From DATGUN01 sp035301285 (GTDB lineage: Bacteria; Bacillota; Bacilli; Bacillales; Amphibacillaceae), in the NCBI GenBank assembly GCA_035301285.1, contig DATGUN010000037.1:1-64000 (forward strand): a stretch of 64,000 nt of DNA, given 5' to 3'. Positions within the stretch are counted from its first letter, which is position 1; the number at the start of each line of letters is the position of its first letter. The notes under the pieces were generated by a model. The model was given only the letters and a program-made list of their open reading frames with translations, was not told where the DNA came from and searched no databases. Shown piece after piece: positions 42,982 to 52,249 of the stretch. Position numbers and translations under genes: made by a program.

Positions 42982-43049
42982 TATTTTTGATACAGAAAAA
43001 TAGTGGACATTTGTCTATATACAATCAATTACCCTGCTATCGAAAAGGG

Positions 43050-43195
43050 TTGGGCATGACTGAAAGACTAAGGTAAAAAGATGCTATGTTCTGCTTAGGT
43101 GAATGTATTGTCGCACTTTGAACTGTGATGGACTCGAGCAAAACATAGGATTGGTCTATACGACTATAGCATCTGTCTTCAGCAGTGGTGCCCAT
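43050..43195. other. long self-complementary element between rplY and pth
   Basis: Three nested stems close the element: TGGGCA 43051-43056 with TGCCCA 43189-43194; CTGA-A-AGAC 43060-43068 with GTCTTCAG 43175-43182 (one bulge); GATGCTAT 43080-43087 with ATAGCATC 43166-43173. A second, incompatible pairing is CTATGTT 43084-43090 with AACATAG 43142-43148, and CTATA/TATAG at 43156-43169 also competes. The gap holds no gene. It could be a leader RNA switch for pth, a small RNA or a miniature inverted-repeat element. Confidence 0.55.
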
Positions 43196-43251
43196 CCTCA
43201 TAGGAGGGGTAATTGGTATCATTGACATTTCTTAAAAAAGGACGTAACAAG

Positions 43252-43812
43252 ATGAAATGCATTGTAGGACTTGGTAATCCTGGGCGGAAATATAAACAAA
43301 CACGCCATAATATTGGATTTATCATTATCGAGGAATTGTTATACCGCAACAAATGGAAACTGAATAAAAATAAATTCAATGGCCATTATGCATTGGAACA
43401 ATTCAATGGCGAAAAAGTGCTGCTATTGCAACCACAAACATATATGAACCTCTCCGGTGAAGCAATTAAACCTATTGCTGATTATTATCATATTCCGGCA
43501 GAGGATATTTTGGTTATTTTCGATGATTTGGATTTACCCGCCGGCAAGATAAGATTGCGGCAAAAAGGTGGACATGGTGGACATAATGGTGTACGTTCAA
43601 CCATCTCGCAGCTGGGGACGAAAGACTTTAAACGTCTGAGGTTCGGGATTGGAAGACCGACAACCCCTATTCCGGTTGTCGACTATGTCTTGGGGAAGTT
43701 TCCAAAATCGGAGCAAAAAGCCATTACCGATGGAATCGAAAAAGCGGCAGACGCTTGTGAAAAATGGATTGAAACACCCTTTGCCAATGTCATGAATGAA
43801 TTTAATCAGTAA
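43252..43812 (+). CDS. pth: peptidyl-tRNA hydrolase
   Basis: Releases peptides from prematurely dropped peptidyl-tRNA. 186 residues: IVGLGNPGRKYKQTRHNIGF (catalytic His in RHNIGF), QPQTYMNLSGEAI, FDDLDLPAGKIRLRQKGGHG GHNG and LRFGIGRP. The ATG at 43252 is the family start; SD is AAAGGACG. Known as spoVC in B. subtilis, where it also affects sporulation. Confidence 0.97.
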   Translation: MKCIVGLGNPGRKYKQTRHNIGFIIIEELLYRNKWKLNKNKFNGHYALEQFNGEKVLLLQPQTYMNLSGEAIKPIADYYHIPAEDILVIFDDLDLPAGKIRLRQKGGHGGHNGVRSTISQLGTKDFKRLRFGIGRPTTPIPVVDYVLGKFPKSEQKAITDGIEKAADACEKWIETPFANVMNEFNQ

Positions 43813-43860
43813 CGTTGAATAAAGTGATACAGAAAAATGATCCATCTCCTTAGATATAAC

Positions 43861-43889
43861 GTATAAAGGTACACTTTTCGGATAAACTT
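43861..43889 (+). promoter_or_regulatory. possible sigma-F promoter of fin
   Basis: GTATA 43861-43865 and GGATAAACTT 43880-43889, 14 bases apart, fit the sigma-F pattern with one mismatch in the -10 and one base short in the spacer. The fin start is 37 bases on. Confidence 0.5.
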
Positions 43890-43925
43890 CAAATATCCAA
43901 CGTTTTATCTTTAGGAGGTTATTCT

Positions 43926-44156
43926 ATGTCTATTGTCTATAAATGTAGACATTGTGGGCATATAATTGGGGAGCTCAATGAAAAAGCACTGGAAACATCC
44001 ATGAGTGTCTTGGATGGCCTGTCCGTTGAAGATAAGCGACAAATGATTCATTATCAGTATAACGGGGATGTACATGTGCATGTCATCTGTGAGCATTGCG
44101 AACAATTATTAGGGCAACACCCCTATTATCATGAACTTGACTATTTTATACAGTAA
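43926..44156 (+). CDS. fin: anti-sigma-F factor Fin
   Basis: Zinc protein of 76 residues that binds core RNA polymerase and helps the switch from sigma-F to sigma-G in the forespore. Two CxxC motifs are visible, YKCRHCGHIIGE and ICEHCEQLLG, and the family ending HELDYFIQ. TTTAGGAGGTT precedes the ATG. In B. subtilis it lies between pth and mfd, as here. Confidence 0.94.
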   Translation: MSIVYKCRHCGHIIGELNEKALETSMSVLDGLSVEDKRQMIHYQYNGDVHVHVICEHCEQLLGQHPYYHELDYFIQ

Positions 44157-44230
44157 GAACCCTGAAAATGCTTTGGCACCTGGCCAGAGTATTTTTGCGG
44201 TTATGCCGTATACCATTCGGGGGTTACAGA

Positions 44231-47200
44231 ATGAAGGATATACACACATTTTTACAATCAAAAGAAGATATTCAATCGATTATCGGCGGCGTTTCCAGCG
44301 GTATGAAAGAACAGTTGGTAGCTGGGTTGACTGGTTCATCACGAAGTTTACTTGCTTCCATCGTGCATGAGTCGGCTGATCGCCCGATTCTATTAATTAC
44401 ACATCAGCTTAATCAAGCTCAACAGTTATATGATGATTTAACAGAGTTTATGGACAGTGATCATGTACATTTGTACCCTGTCAACGAGCTGATTGCTTCT
44501 GAAATTGCCATTGCCAGCCCTGAACTGAAAAGTGAACGGATTGAAGCGTTGACATCGTGGATGAATCAAAAGTCAGGCGTTTTAATTGCACCGGTCGCTG
44601 CCATGAAACGTATATTGCCGCCAAAAAGCTACTGGGAGAAATACCAATTATCATTTTCTGTCGGGAGCGAAATAGATATCGAAAAAGATTTGCTGTCACT
44701 CATTGACATGGGCTATGAACGTGTATCGATGGTCAATACGCCTGGTGAGTTTTCACAGCGGGGCGGAATCATCGATATCTACCCGGTTACCGAGGAACAT
44801 CCGATACGGATTGAGCTGTTTGATGATGAAGTGGATTCCATCCGCTATTTTGATGCGGGGTCCCAGAGGTCGCTTGACAAACGACAGACAGCCAATGTCG
44901 TGCCTGCCACAGAATTATTGCTCAGTGAAGATGATATGGTCTCAGGTGCACAACGATTGGAAGATGCATTGAAAACATCTCTCACCAAGCTTAAAACATC
45001 TGAGGAGAAAGAAAAGCTCCTGGAAGTCATTGAATATGATATCGATCGCTTGAATAACATGGAACGTTTTCAGGAAATGTATAAGTATATCGGCTTCTTT
45101 TACGAAAACCCCGCTAGTTTATTAGACTACCTTTCCGACTCGGGGATTCTTATGTTGGATGAAATGAGTCGTGTGCAGGAATCGGCGCATCACCTGGATA
45201 CAGAAGAAGCGGAATGGTATAGCAGCTTATTGGAATCCCATCAAATGGTCCGTGATTCGAAGTTTTCGTTTGATTGGCAGGAAATATGGGAGCATACGAA
45301 TCATCAACGGATATATATGTCTGTGTTTTTACGGCATATACCGAACACCCAACCTGAAAATATCGTGAATATGTCTTCCCGTGCGATGCAAACGTTCCAC
45401 GGGCAAATGAACCTGTTCAAAAATGAACTGCAAAGATGGGTAAAAGGCGATTTTTCTGTGGTGATTCTAGCACCTAACCGTGAACGGGCCGAAAAAATCC
45501 ATTCGATATTCGTGGATTATGACATTAAAGCGAATGTCCAGGAAGAATTGACATTGCCTGTCAAAACGCCTGTCATCACAGTAGGTAACATTACGAATGG
45601 CATTGAGCTCCCGATGCATAAACTTGTGCTCATTACGGAAAATGAACTTTTCAAACAACAGACGAAGCGTCCAAGAAAACAACGGAAAATTTCCAATGCC
45701 GAGCGTATCAAAAATTATCAGGAATTAAAAATCGGTGATTATGTCGTTCATGCCAACCACGGGATTGGGAAGTATGTCGGCATCGAAACATTAAAAGTCA
45801 ATCATCTGCATAAAGACTTCCTGCTTATTAAATATTCTGGTGATGACAAATTGTATGTGCCGGTCGATCAAATTGATCTGGTCCAGAAATTCGTTGCGTC
45901 TGAAGGAAAAGAACCCCGCCTGTATAAACTGGGTGGCTCGGAATGGACACGAGTCAAGCGAAAGGTACAATCGTCTGTAGAGGATATTGCGGATGATTTG
46001 ATCAAGTTATATGCAGAAAGAGAAGCAAGAAAAGGGTATGCTTTCTCAGAGGACACTGAGATGCAGCGTGAGTTTGAAGCGGCGTTCCCATATCAGGAAA
46101 CGGATGATCAATTGAGATGTATTGAAGAAATCAAGGCCGATATGGAAAAACAACGACCCATGGACCGGTTATTATGTGGCGATGTTGGCTACGGAAAAAC
46201 AGAGGTCGCTATACGTGCGGCTTTTAAAGCAGTGGCCGATGGAAAACAAGTCGCTATATTGGTCCCGACAACCATATTGGGCCAACAACACTATGAGACG
46301 ATCAGGGAACGGTTCCAGGATCAAGCGGTTAATATTGGTCTGCTCAGCCGCTTCCGTACCAAAAAACAGCAAAAAGAAACGCTTGACGGATTGAAAAAAG
46401 GCTTGGTCGATATTGTCATCGGTACACATCGATTATTATCAAAAGATGTTCAATATCATGATTTGGGATTGCTCGTCGTTGATGAAGAACAGCGTTTCGG
46501 TGTGAAGCATAAAGAAAAAATAAAGCAGCTGAAATCGAATGTGGATGTTCTGACACTCACAGCAACACCGATACCACGGACATTGCATATGTCGATGCTT
46601 GGAGTGAGGGATCTATCGGTCATCGAAACCCCTCCGGAAAATCGTTTTCCGATTCAGACATACGTACTTGAATACAACCCGATATTCATGCGTGAAGCGA
46701 TTGAACGTGAGATGGCACGGGGTGGGCAAGTATTTTTCTTGTATAATCGCGTGGAGAATATCGAACGTATTGCCCGGGAAATAGGAAGCTTGGTTGGAGA
46801 TGCCCGTATAGCTGTTGCGCACGGACAAATGAATGAAAATGAGCTGGAAAATATCATGTTTGCTTTTCTTGCGGGAGAGTTCGACGTGCTCGTAAGTACG
46901 ACAATCATCGAAACCGGTGTCGATATACCGAATGTGAACACATTGATTGTGTATGACGGTGATCGTATGGGGTTAAGTCAGCTTTATCAGCTGCGTGGAC
47001 GTGTCGGGCGTTCTAATCGCGTTGCATATGCATATTTTACGTACCAAAAAGATAAAGTACTGACAGAGATTGCAGAAAAACGTCTGAACGCCATCAAAGA
47101 ATTTACTGAACTTGGATCGGGATTTAAAATCGCCATGCGTGATTTGACCATCCGTGGTGCTGGTAATCTTCTTGGGTCGCAACAACACGGGTTCATCGAT

Positions 47201-47755
47201 TCGGTTGGGTTCGATATGTACTCGCAGATGTTGAAAGATGCCATCGATGCTCGTAAGTCAGGAAAAGAACTGGATGACGCCACACCTTTTGAACCGGAAT
47301 TGACCGTGAAGTTGGATGCTTATATACCGGCATCGTATATTGCTGATGAAAAACAAAAGATTGATATGTATAAGCAATTTCAAACTGCTGAATCAAGAGA
47401 TGACCTGGATGATCTGAAAGAGGAATTGACCGATCGTTTCGGTGATTATCCAGAAGAAGTACAACAGCTGTTCATTGTTTCGACATTGAAAATGCTTGCC
47501 AAACGTGAGCGTGTGGAACACATCCATGAAACCCCCGGCAAGATAGAGTTATTGGTGGAGGCTGATCGTAGCCAGCAGATTGATGGCGGGAAACTATTTG
47601 ACTTGGCAACCCAATATGGTCGTACGGTACAACTAGGTACAGAAGGCGACAAATTAAAAATCAAATTCGTCATATCACAGGACACAAGAGATAAACGTTA
47701 TGATGTGGTTTGTGATTTTATGGATAAACTGACAAAAGTCGAACGAGATGGATAA
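44231..47755 (+). CDS. mfd: transcription-repair coupling factor
   Basis: Removes RNA polymerase stalled at DNA lesions and recruits UvrA. 1174 residues. UvrB-homology N-terminus (GLTGSSRSLLASIV; QRGGIIDIYPVTEEHPIRIE), RNA-polymerase interacting domain (DYVVHANHGIGKYVGIETLK), RecG-like motor with Walker A LLCGDVGYGKTEVAIRAAF and VVDEEQRFGVKHKE, and the TRG motif region (LTIRGAGNLLGSQQHGFI). The ATG at 44231 follows GGGGGTT. Confidence 0.97.
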   Translation: MKDIHTFLQSKEDIQSIIGGVSSGMKEQLVAGLTGSSRSLLASIVHESADRPILLITHQLNQAQQLYDDLTEFMDSDHVHLYPVNELIASEIAIASPELKSERIEALTSWMNQKSGVLIAPVAAMKRILPPKSYWEKYQLSFSVGSEIDIEKDLLSLIDMGYERVSMVNTPGEFSQRGGIIDIYPVTEEHPIRIELFDDEVDSIRYFDAGSQRSLDKRQTANVVPATELLLSEDDMVSGAQRLEDALKTSLTKLKTSEEKEKLLEVIEYDIDRLNNMERFQEMYKYIGFFYENPASLLDYLSDSGILMLDEMSRVQESAHHLDTEEAEWYSSLLESHQMVRDSKFSFDWQEIWEHTNHQRIYMSVFLRHIPNTQPENIVNMSSRAMQTFHGQMNLFKNELQRWVKGDFSVVILAPNRERAEKIHSIFVDYDIKANVQEELTLPVKTPVITVGNITNGIELPMHKLVLITENELFKQQTKRPRKQRKISNAERIKNYQELKIGDYVVHANHGIGKYVGIETLKVNHLHKDFLLIKYSGDDKLYVPVDQIDLVQKFVASEGKEPRLYKLGGSEWTRVKRKVQSSVEDIADDLIKLYAEREARKGYAFSEDTEMQREFEAAFPYQETDDQLRCIEEIKADMEKQRPMDRLLCGDVGYGKTEVAIRAAFKAVADGKQVAILVPTTILGQQHYETIRERFQDQAVNIGLLSRFRTKKQQKETLDGLKKGLVDIVIGTHRLLSKDVQYHDLGLLVVDEEQRFGVKHKEKIKQLKSNVDVLTLTATPIPRTLHMSMLGVRDLSVIETPPENRFPIQTYVLEYNPIFMREAIEREMARGGQVFFLYNRVENIERIAREIGSLVGDARIAVAHGQMNENELENIMFAFLAGEFDVLVSTTIIETGVDIPNVNTLIVYDGDRMGLSQLYQLRGRVGRSNRVAYAYFTYQKDKVLTEIAEKRLNAIKEFTELGSGFKIAMRDLTIRGAGNLLGSQQHGFIDSVGFDMYSQMLKDAIDARKSGKELDDATPFEPELTVKLDAYIPASYIADEKQKIDMYKQFQTAESRDDLDDLKEELTDRFGDYPEEVQQLFIVSTLKMLAKRERVEHIHETPGKIELLVEADRSQQIDGGKLFDLATQYGRTVQLGTEGDKLKIKFVISQDTRDKRYDVVCDFMDKLTKVERDG

Positions 47756-47770
47756 ATTTTTACCTTGAAT

Positions 47771-47799
47771 GCATAGTTCTCTCAGGATGATAAATACTA
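47771..47799 (+). promoter_or_regulatory. possible sigma-G promoter of spoVT
   Basis: GCATA 47771-47775, 17 bases, AATACTA 47793-47799 (one mismatch to CATACTA). It is 135 bases before the start, so it is tentative. spoVT is sigma-G dependent in B. subtilis. Confidence 0.33.
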
Positions 47800-47933
47800 A
47801 AGGCATAACTGGTGATGTTTACACATTGAAGTCAATTTATGGAACGGTATGTTCGCTGTGGTCATTCATAAACGGCTCAATGTGAAAATACACAAGTCAA
47901 TAATCATCATGAGAAAGCGAGGCTCGTAATCAA

Positions 47934-48470
47934 ATGAAAGCAACAGGAATTGTACGACGAATTGATGATTTAGGCAGAGTAGTCATCCCGAAAGAAATAA
48001 GAAGGACACTACGTATTCGTGAAGGTGATCCATTGGAGATTTTTGTCGCCAGGGAAGGGGAAGTCATCCTGAAGAAATACTCGCCTATCAACGAACTGAG
48101 TCATTTTGCCCAAGAGTATGCTGAGGCACTGTTTGATTCCCTCCAACACCCTGTTTTGATCTGTGACCGTGATGAATTCATTGCGGTGGCCGGAGAATCT
48201 AAAAAAGACTACTTAAATAAAAACATCGGTTCCCCCTTGGAAACGATCATGGAGGATAGAACCGTAAGTATGGAGACAAAGGCAAGTACTCTGGAAATCC
48301 TGCAAGGTACAGAAAAAGAGCTTGACTCATACTGTATTAGCCCTATCATAGCAAACGGCGATCCGATTGGATGTGTCATGGTATTTTCAAAAGATGGTCA
48401 ATCGGTTGGAGAGGTAGAAGAAAAAGCGACTGAAACAGCAGCCAGCTTTTTAGCGAGACAGATGGAATAG
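47934..48470 (+). CDS. spoVT: stage V sporulation transcription factor SpoVT
   Basis: Forespore regulator, 178 residues: N-terminal AbrB-like swapped hairpin MKATGIVRRIDDLGRVVIPK then EIRRTLRIREGDPLEIFVA, and a C-terminal GAF-like domain (YAEALFDSLQHPVLICDRDE). Controls sigma-G genes and spore dormancy or germination. It resembles abrB at its N-terminus but is clearly the two-domain paralogue. A strong terminator follows. Confidence 0.96.
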   Translation: MKATGIVRRIDDLGRVVIPKEIRRTLRIREGDPLEIFVAREGEVILKKYSPINELSHFAQEYAEALFDSLQHPVLICDRDEFIAVAGESKKDYLNKNIGSPLETIMEDRTVSMETKASTLEILQGTEKELDSYCISPIIANGDPIGCVMVFSKDGQSVGEVEEKATETAASFLARQME

Positions 48471-48507
48471 CCCTATACAATAATGGCCAATGCGTATTGG
48501 CGCCATA

Positions 48508-48548
48508 CGCAAAAATGCAACCCTCTTGATGGGGTTGCATTTTTATTG
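48508..48548 (+). terminator. terminator after spoVT
   Basis: AAAAATGCAACCC and GGGGTTGCATTTTT form a stem of 13 pairs around TCTTGAT. Confidence 0.92.
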
Positions 48549-48636
48549 ATCATATCAAGGTGTGATGATGAGGTGGTTTGAATGTCATCTGTGCTATAAT
48601 GGATAAAAATCTACGTTTGATTGGAATGCGTTTAAT

Positions 48637-50235
48637 ATGGATGGCAACGATACGAACAAGTTAGTGAAGGGTGCCTTTCTCCTTACGTTGGCGGGATTCA
48701 TCGGAAAACTATTAAGTGCGGGCTACCGGATTCCGTTGCAAAATCTCACAGGTGATGTAGGCTTTTATATTTATCAGCAAGTTTATCCGATTCTTGGAAT
48801 GGTCCTTGTTTTAGGGTTATATGGGTTTCCATCAGCCATATCAAGACTGACGGCTGAGATGGAGGAAGCGGGTAAGGGACGGTCGTTTCGCAGTTTTGTC
48901 GTTCCGGTTTTCATCATATTATTTGGCTTGGTCACCGTATTATCCTTCTCTATGTATATCAGTGCGCCTTTTTTAAGTGATTGGATTGGAGATCATCAGC
49001 TTGAAAGTATATACCGATTGGCTGCACTCACCTTTTTTGTCATCCCATTTCTCGGTGTAGGGCGCGGGGTTTTTCAAGGGTTGGGAGATATGCAGCCGAC
49101 AGCTTATTCACAAGTGAGCGAACAAATTGTAAGAGTGCTTGTCATTGTTGTCTCAGCCGTGTGGTTCAGTACCATGGGAGGAGACATCTATACGATAGGA
49201 AAAGCGGCTGTACTGGCTTCTCTTATGGCTGGTTTTATAGCATTTGCCGTGTTAAGTTACTTTGCTGTGAAGCGACAGCCGTTAACCAGGAATACATATC
49301 CCATTCCATGGCGTTATTATATGAAGACGCTCTTCACCTTCGGTTTGTTTTTTGCCTTGAACCATATGGTATTATTGATTATTCAGTTTGCGGATACATT
49401 CACGTTATTTCCGAGATTGTTGGACTATGGTTTGGACACTGGGGCGGCTATGGAAGCAAAAGGGATTTTTGACCGTGGACAGCCGTTTATACAGCTAGGG
49501 ACGGTGTTGGGTTCCGCATTCGCTCTTGCCCTGATTCCACGTATATCACCTGAACGGTTACATCGGGAACCTGACATATTGAGCCGTCATATACGAAGTG
49601 CGTTGTCGTTCAGTGTCTACATGGCCTTTGGGGCGACACTTGGGCTTATTCTCATTTTTCCTGAGGCCAATCAATTATTATATAAGAACACCGCTGGGAC
49701 GGTTAGCCTGCAAGTCCTCGTCATCGCCATTCTGCTCAGTTCACTCGTCATTACCGGTGCCTCCATTTTACAGGGGTTGGGATATATGAAGGTGGCGGGG
49801 CTTTCCATTATTTGTGCCTTTTTTGTAAAATGGGGTTTGAATGACATATTGGTTCCATTGTTGGGGATTATGGGAAGTGCGCTGGCGACGACGTGCAGCT
49901 TATTGTTTTTAACAGCAGTGCTATTTTATACCTTATACCGGAAATTACCAGAGCTTGCTTTTTTTCGGAACTTGAATTGGCGAGCGCTGATCTTAAGCGG
50001 AGCGGGGATGACGATTTATATTATGGTTATCGACTTCATTGTGACGTGGCTCAATCCGACAACACGCCTTGATATGTTGATATATGTTGTATTTATTGTA
50101 CTGTCCGCAGGGTTTATCTACCTTTACGTGCTTCTGAAGTGCAAGGCATTGTCAGAAGAGGAGTTGGCGATGCTGCCGTTGGGAACACTCTTCATTCGAA
50201 TCCAGAGAGGGAGGCATTCAAATGGGTCAAATTGA
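48637..50235 (+). CDS. SpoVB/YabM-type MATE-MVF polysaccharide transporter
   Basis: Membrane protein of 532 residues with about 14 hydrophobic segments and the family start LVKGAFLLTLAGFIGKLLSA GYRIPLQNLTGDVGFYIYQQ. Members of the MVF/PST group flip lipid-linked sugar precursors; in this spot B. subtilis has yabM, related to spoVB and murJ. The exact substrate is not shown by sequence. The start ATG has only a weak site. Overlaps yabN by 14 bases. Confidence 0.88.
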   Translation: MDGNDTNKLVKGAFLLTLAGFIGKLLSAGYRIPLQNLTGDVGFYIYQQVYPILGMVLVLGLYGFPSAISRLTAEMEEAGKGRSFRSFVVPVFIILFGLVTVLSFSMYISAPFLSDWIGDHQLESIYRLAALTFFVIPFLGVGRGVFQGLGDMQPTAYSQVSEQIVRVLVIVVSAVWFSTMGGDIYTIGKAAVLASLMAGFIAFAVLSYFAVKRQPLTRNTYPIPWRYYMKTLFTFGLFFALNHMVLLIIQFADTFTLFPRLLDYGLDTGAAMEAKGIFDRGQPFIQLGTVLGSAFALALIPRISPERLHREPDILSRHIRSALSFSVYMAFGATLGLILIFPEANQLLYKNTAGTVSLQVLVIAILLSSLVITGASILQGLGYMKVAGLSIICAFFVKWGLNDILVPLLGIMGSALATTCSLLFLTAVLFYTLYRKLPELAFFRNLNWRALILSGAGMTIYIMVIDFIVTWLNPTTRLDMLIYVVFIVLSAGFIYLYVLLKCKALSEEELAMLPLGTLFIRIQRGRHSNGSN

Positions 50236-51568
50236 AATTGTGGGACTTGGTGCGGGAACACTTAATCAGTTGCCGCTGGGTATATATAAAAAAATCATAC
50301 GAACGGAGAAGCCGGTTTATGTTCGTACATTGGATCACCCTGTCATAAGACAGTTGCAGTCGGAAGGGGTGACGTTTTCTTCCTTCGATGTTACATATGA
50401 AACATATGAAAGATTTGAAGAAGTCTATAGGGAGATTGTTTCGGACCTTTTGGCTGCCTCAGAAACAGAGTCGATCATGTATGCTGTGCCGGGCCATCCG
50501 ATGCTTGCTGAGTCGACTGTAAAATTACTGCTGGAGCAAACAGAGCGAGAAGTAAAGATAGCCGGAGGTCAAAGCTACTTGGATGATTTGTTTACAACGC
50601 TGGAAATCGATCCAATCGATGGGTTTCAATTCATAGATGCGACGGGGTTTGACCGAAATCAATTGAACTTCCGTAACCATCTTATTTTCTCACAAATATA
50701 TGATGCGTTCACGGCTTCGAATGTCAAGCTTACACTTCTTGAGGATCTGCCCGCAGACTATCGGGTGACGATTGTCGAGGCTGCCGGAACAGATAACGAG
50801 GATGTGCGTGTCATTGCATTGGAAGATTTAGATCGATCCATGGAAATAAGTAATCTGACGACATTATATGTCCCGCCTGTACCACCGACATTACAAAACC
50901 ATACATTCACCCGGCTGCGTGAAATCATTGCCGCATTACGAGCGCCGGATGGTTGCCCGTGGGATCGGGTGCAAACACATGAGTCGTTACGGGAACACGC
51001 AATAGAAGAGGTATATGAATTTGTTGAAGCGGTAGATGAGGAAGATGATGAAGGGATGATCGAAGAACTCGGCGATGTTCTCCTTCAAGTGATGCTCCAT
51101 AGTCAAATTGGCGAAGATGACGGATATTTTTCAGTTGAGGACGTCATTCAAACCCTTACCGAAAAAATGATCCATCGCCATCCGCATGTGTTTAAAGATA
51201 TAGTGGTTGACTCTGTTGACGATGTTTATAAAAATTGGGATGAATTGAAGAAAGAAGAAAAAGGAGCTACAAGAACATCTATTTTCGATGGTATTCCGAA
51301 ACACTTGCCATCTCTATTGAAATCATATAAGGTGCAGAAAAAAGTAGCCAAAGAGACAGCTGAAATGGGTATAGATAGATTATGGGAAACAATCGATGAA
51401 AAACTGACATTATTACGTTCTCTGGATGTCGATCCAGGTGATATCGAACCGATACTGGGTCAATTATTATTTGAAGTTGTCCACCTGTCAAGGTATCATG
51501 AAATAAACCCTGAACTTGCTCTGTCACAAGCCGTTAATCGGTATATGGAAAAATACGAGAAACAATAG
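50222..51568 (+). CDS. yabN: YabN: tetrapyrrole-methylase-like domain fused to MazG
   Basis: Two-domain protein of 448 residues. Residues 1-220 are a tetrapyrrole methylase-like fold (IEIVGLGAGTLNQLPLGIYK; MYAVPGHPMLAEST). Residues about 225-448 are two MazG repeats, with APDGCPWDRVQTHESLREHA, EEVYEFVEAVDEEDDEGMIE and ELGDVLLQVMLHSQI as the EExxE12-28ExxD metal site. MazG hydrolyses (d)NTPs and noncanonical ones. GGGAGG precedes the ATG. Confidence 0.94.
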   Translation: MGQIEIVGLGAGTLNQLPLGIYKKIIRTEKPVYVRTLDHPVIRQLQSEGVTFSSFDVTYETYERFEEVYREIVSDLLAASETESIMYAVPGHPMLAESTVKLLLEQTEREVKIAGGQSYLDDLFTTLEIDPIDGFQFIDATGFDRNQLNFRNHLIFSQIYDAFTASNVKLTLLEDLPADYRVTIVEAAGTDNEDVRVIALEDLDRSMEISNLTTLYVPPVPPTLQNHTFTRLREIIAALRAPDGCPWDRVQTHESLREHAIEEVYEFVEAVDEEDDEGMIEELGDVLLQVMLHSQIGEDDGYFSVEDVIQTLTEKMIHRHPHVFKDIVVDSVDDVYKNWDELKKEEKGATRTSIFDGIPKHLPSLLKSYKVQKKVAKETAEMGIDRLWETIDEKLTLLRSLDVDPGDIEPILGQLLFEVVHLSRYHEINPELALSQAVNRYMEKYEKQ

Positions 51569-51620
51569 AGTGAACGTTTGATGTGTCAATAGCAACAATA
51601 AAAAAAGAAAGAGTGATTCC

Positions 51621-51875
51621 ATCCGTCTGGACAAATTTTTAAAAGTTTCCCGTCTGATTAAACGTCGCACACTTGCTAAGGAAGTGGCTGATAAAGGGCG
51701 GATTACAATCAATGGGAACCAGGCCAAAGCATCATCCAATGTCAATGTCGGTGATGAAGTGAGCATTCAATTCGGCCAAAAGATGGTTACCATCCGGATC
51801 AATGATTTAAAAGAGGTAACGCGCAAGGATGATGCGGACATGTTGTATTCTGTCATCAGCGAAGAAAAAATTTAA
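51621..51875 (+). CDS. rqcP: S4-domain ribosome quality-control factor RqcP, apparent ATC start
   Basis: S4 RNA-binding protein (YabO) that stabilises peptidyl-tRNA in the large subunit during Ala-tailing with RqcH. The residues after the start, RLDKFLKVSRLIKRRTLAKE, match YabO from residue 2 on, but the aligned first codon is ATC at 51621, not ATG. There is no in-frame ATG, GTG or TTG between the upstream stop at 51579 and this point; the next, a GTG at 51684, would cut off most of the S4 helix pair. AGAAAGAGTGAT just upstream resembles the anti-Shine-Dalgarno complement. Either ATC is used or there is a base error. 84 residues. Confidence 0.85.
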   Translation: MRLDKFLKVSRLIKRRTLAKEVADKGRITINGNQAKASSNVNVGDEVSIQFGQKMVTIRINDLKEVTRKDDADMLYSVISEEKI

Positions 51876-51940
51876 TAGAAAGAATCGTTCTATACTTGTC
51901 CTCCTTTTCATATAGTGATATTGATAAGGAGGAATAGCTA

Positions 51941-52249
51941 ATGAACTATTATGAAAAAAGTTCGATCAGTACTGTTGGTACACCTGAAAAAGATCATACA
52001 TTAAAGGTGAATAATCGTAAAGGCGTAGAATTAACAGGTGTAAAAGAAGTTGATAGCTTTGATAACGAAGAGTTTTTGTTGGAGACAACACTCGGGTATC
52101 TAATCGTTCGTGGCCAAAACCTTCAATTGAAAAACCTGGATGTCAATGAAGGGAAGGTATCCATCAAAGGTCGTATCTACGAATTATCATATGTTGATGA
52201 AGAGCATCAGGAGAAAGCTAAGGGATTCTTTAGCAAGCTATTCAGATGA
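51941..52249 (+). CDS. yabP: spore coat/sporulation protein YabP
   Basis: Protein of 102 residues of the YabP/YqfC family: HTLKVNNRKGVELTGVKEVD, FDNEEFLLETTLGYLIVRGQ and IKGRIYELSYVDE. Needed for spore formation and made in the mother cell. AAGGAGG precedes the ATG. A weak sigma-E-like pair, ATACT 51892-51896 and CATATAGT 51909-51916, lies upstream with a short spacer. Its stop overlaps yabQ. Confidence 0.92.
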   Translation: MNYYEKSSISTVGTPEKDHTLKVNNRKGVELTGVKEVDSFDNEEFLLETTLGYLIVRGQNLQLKNLDVNEGKVSIKGRIYELSYVDEEHQEKAKGFFSKLFR

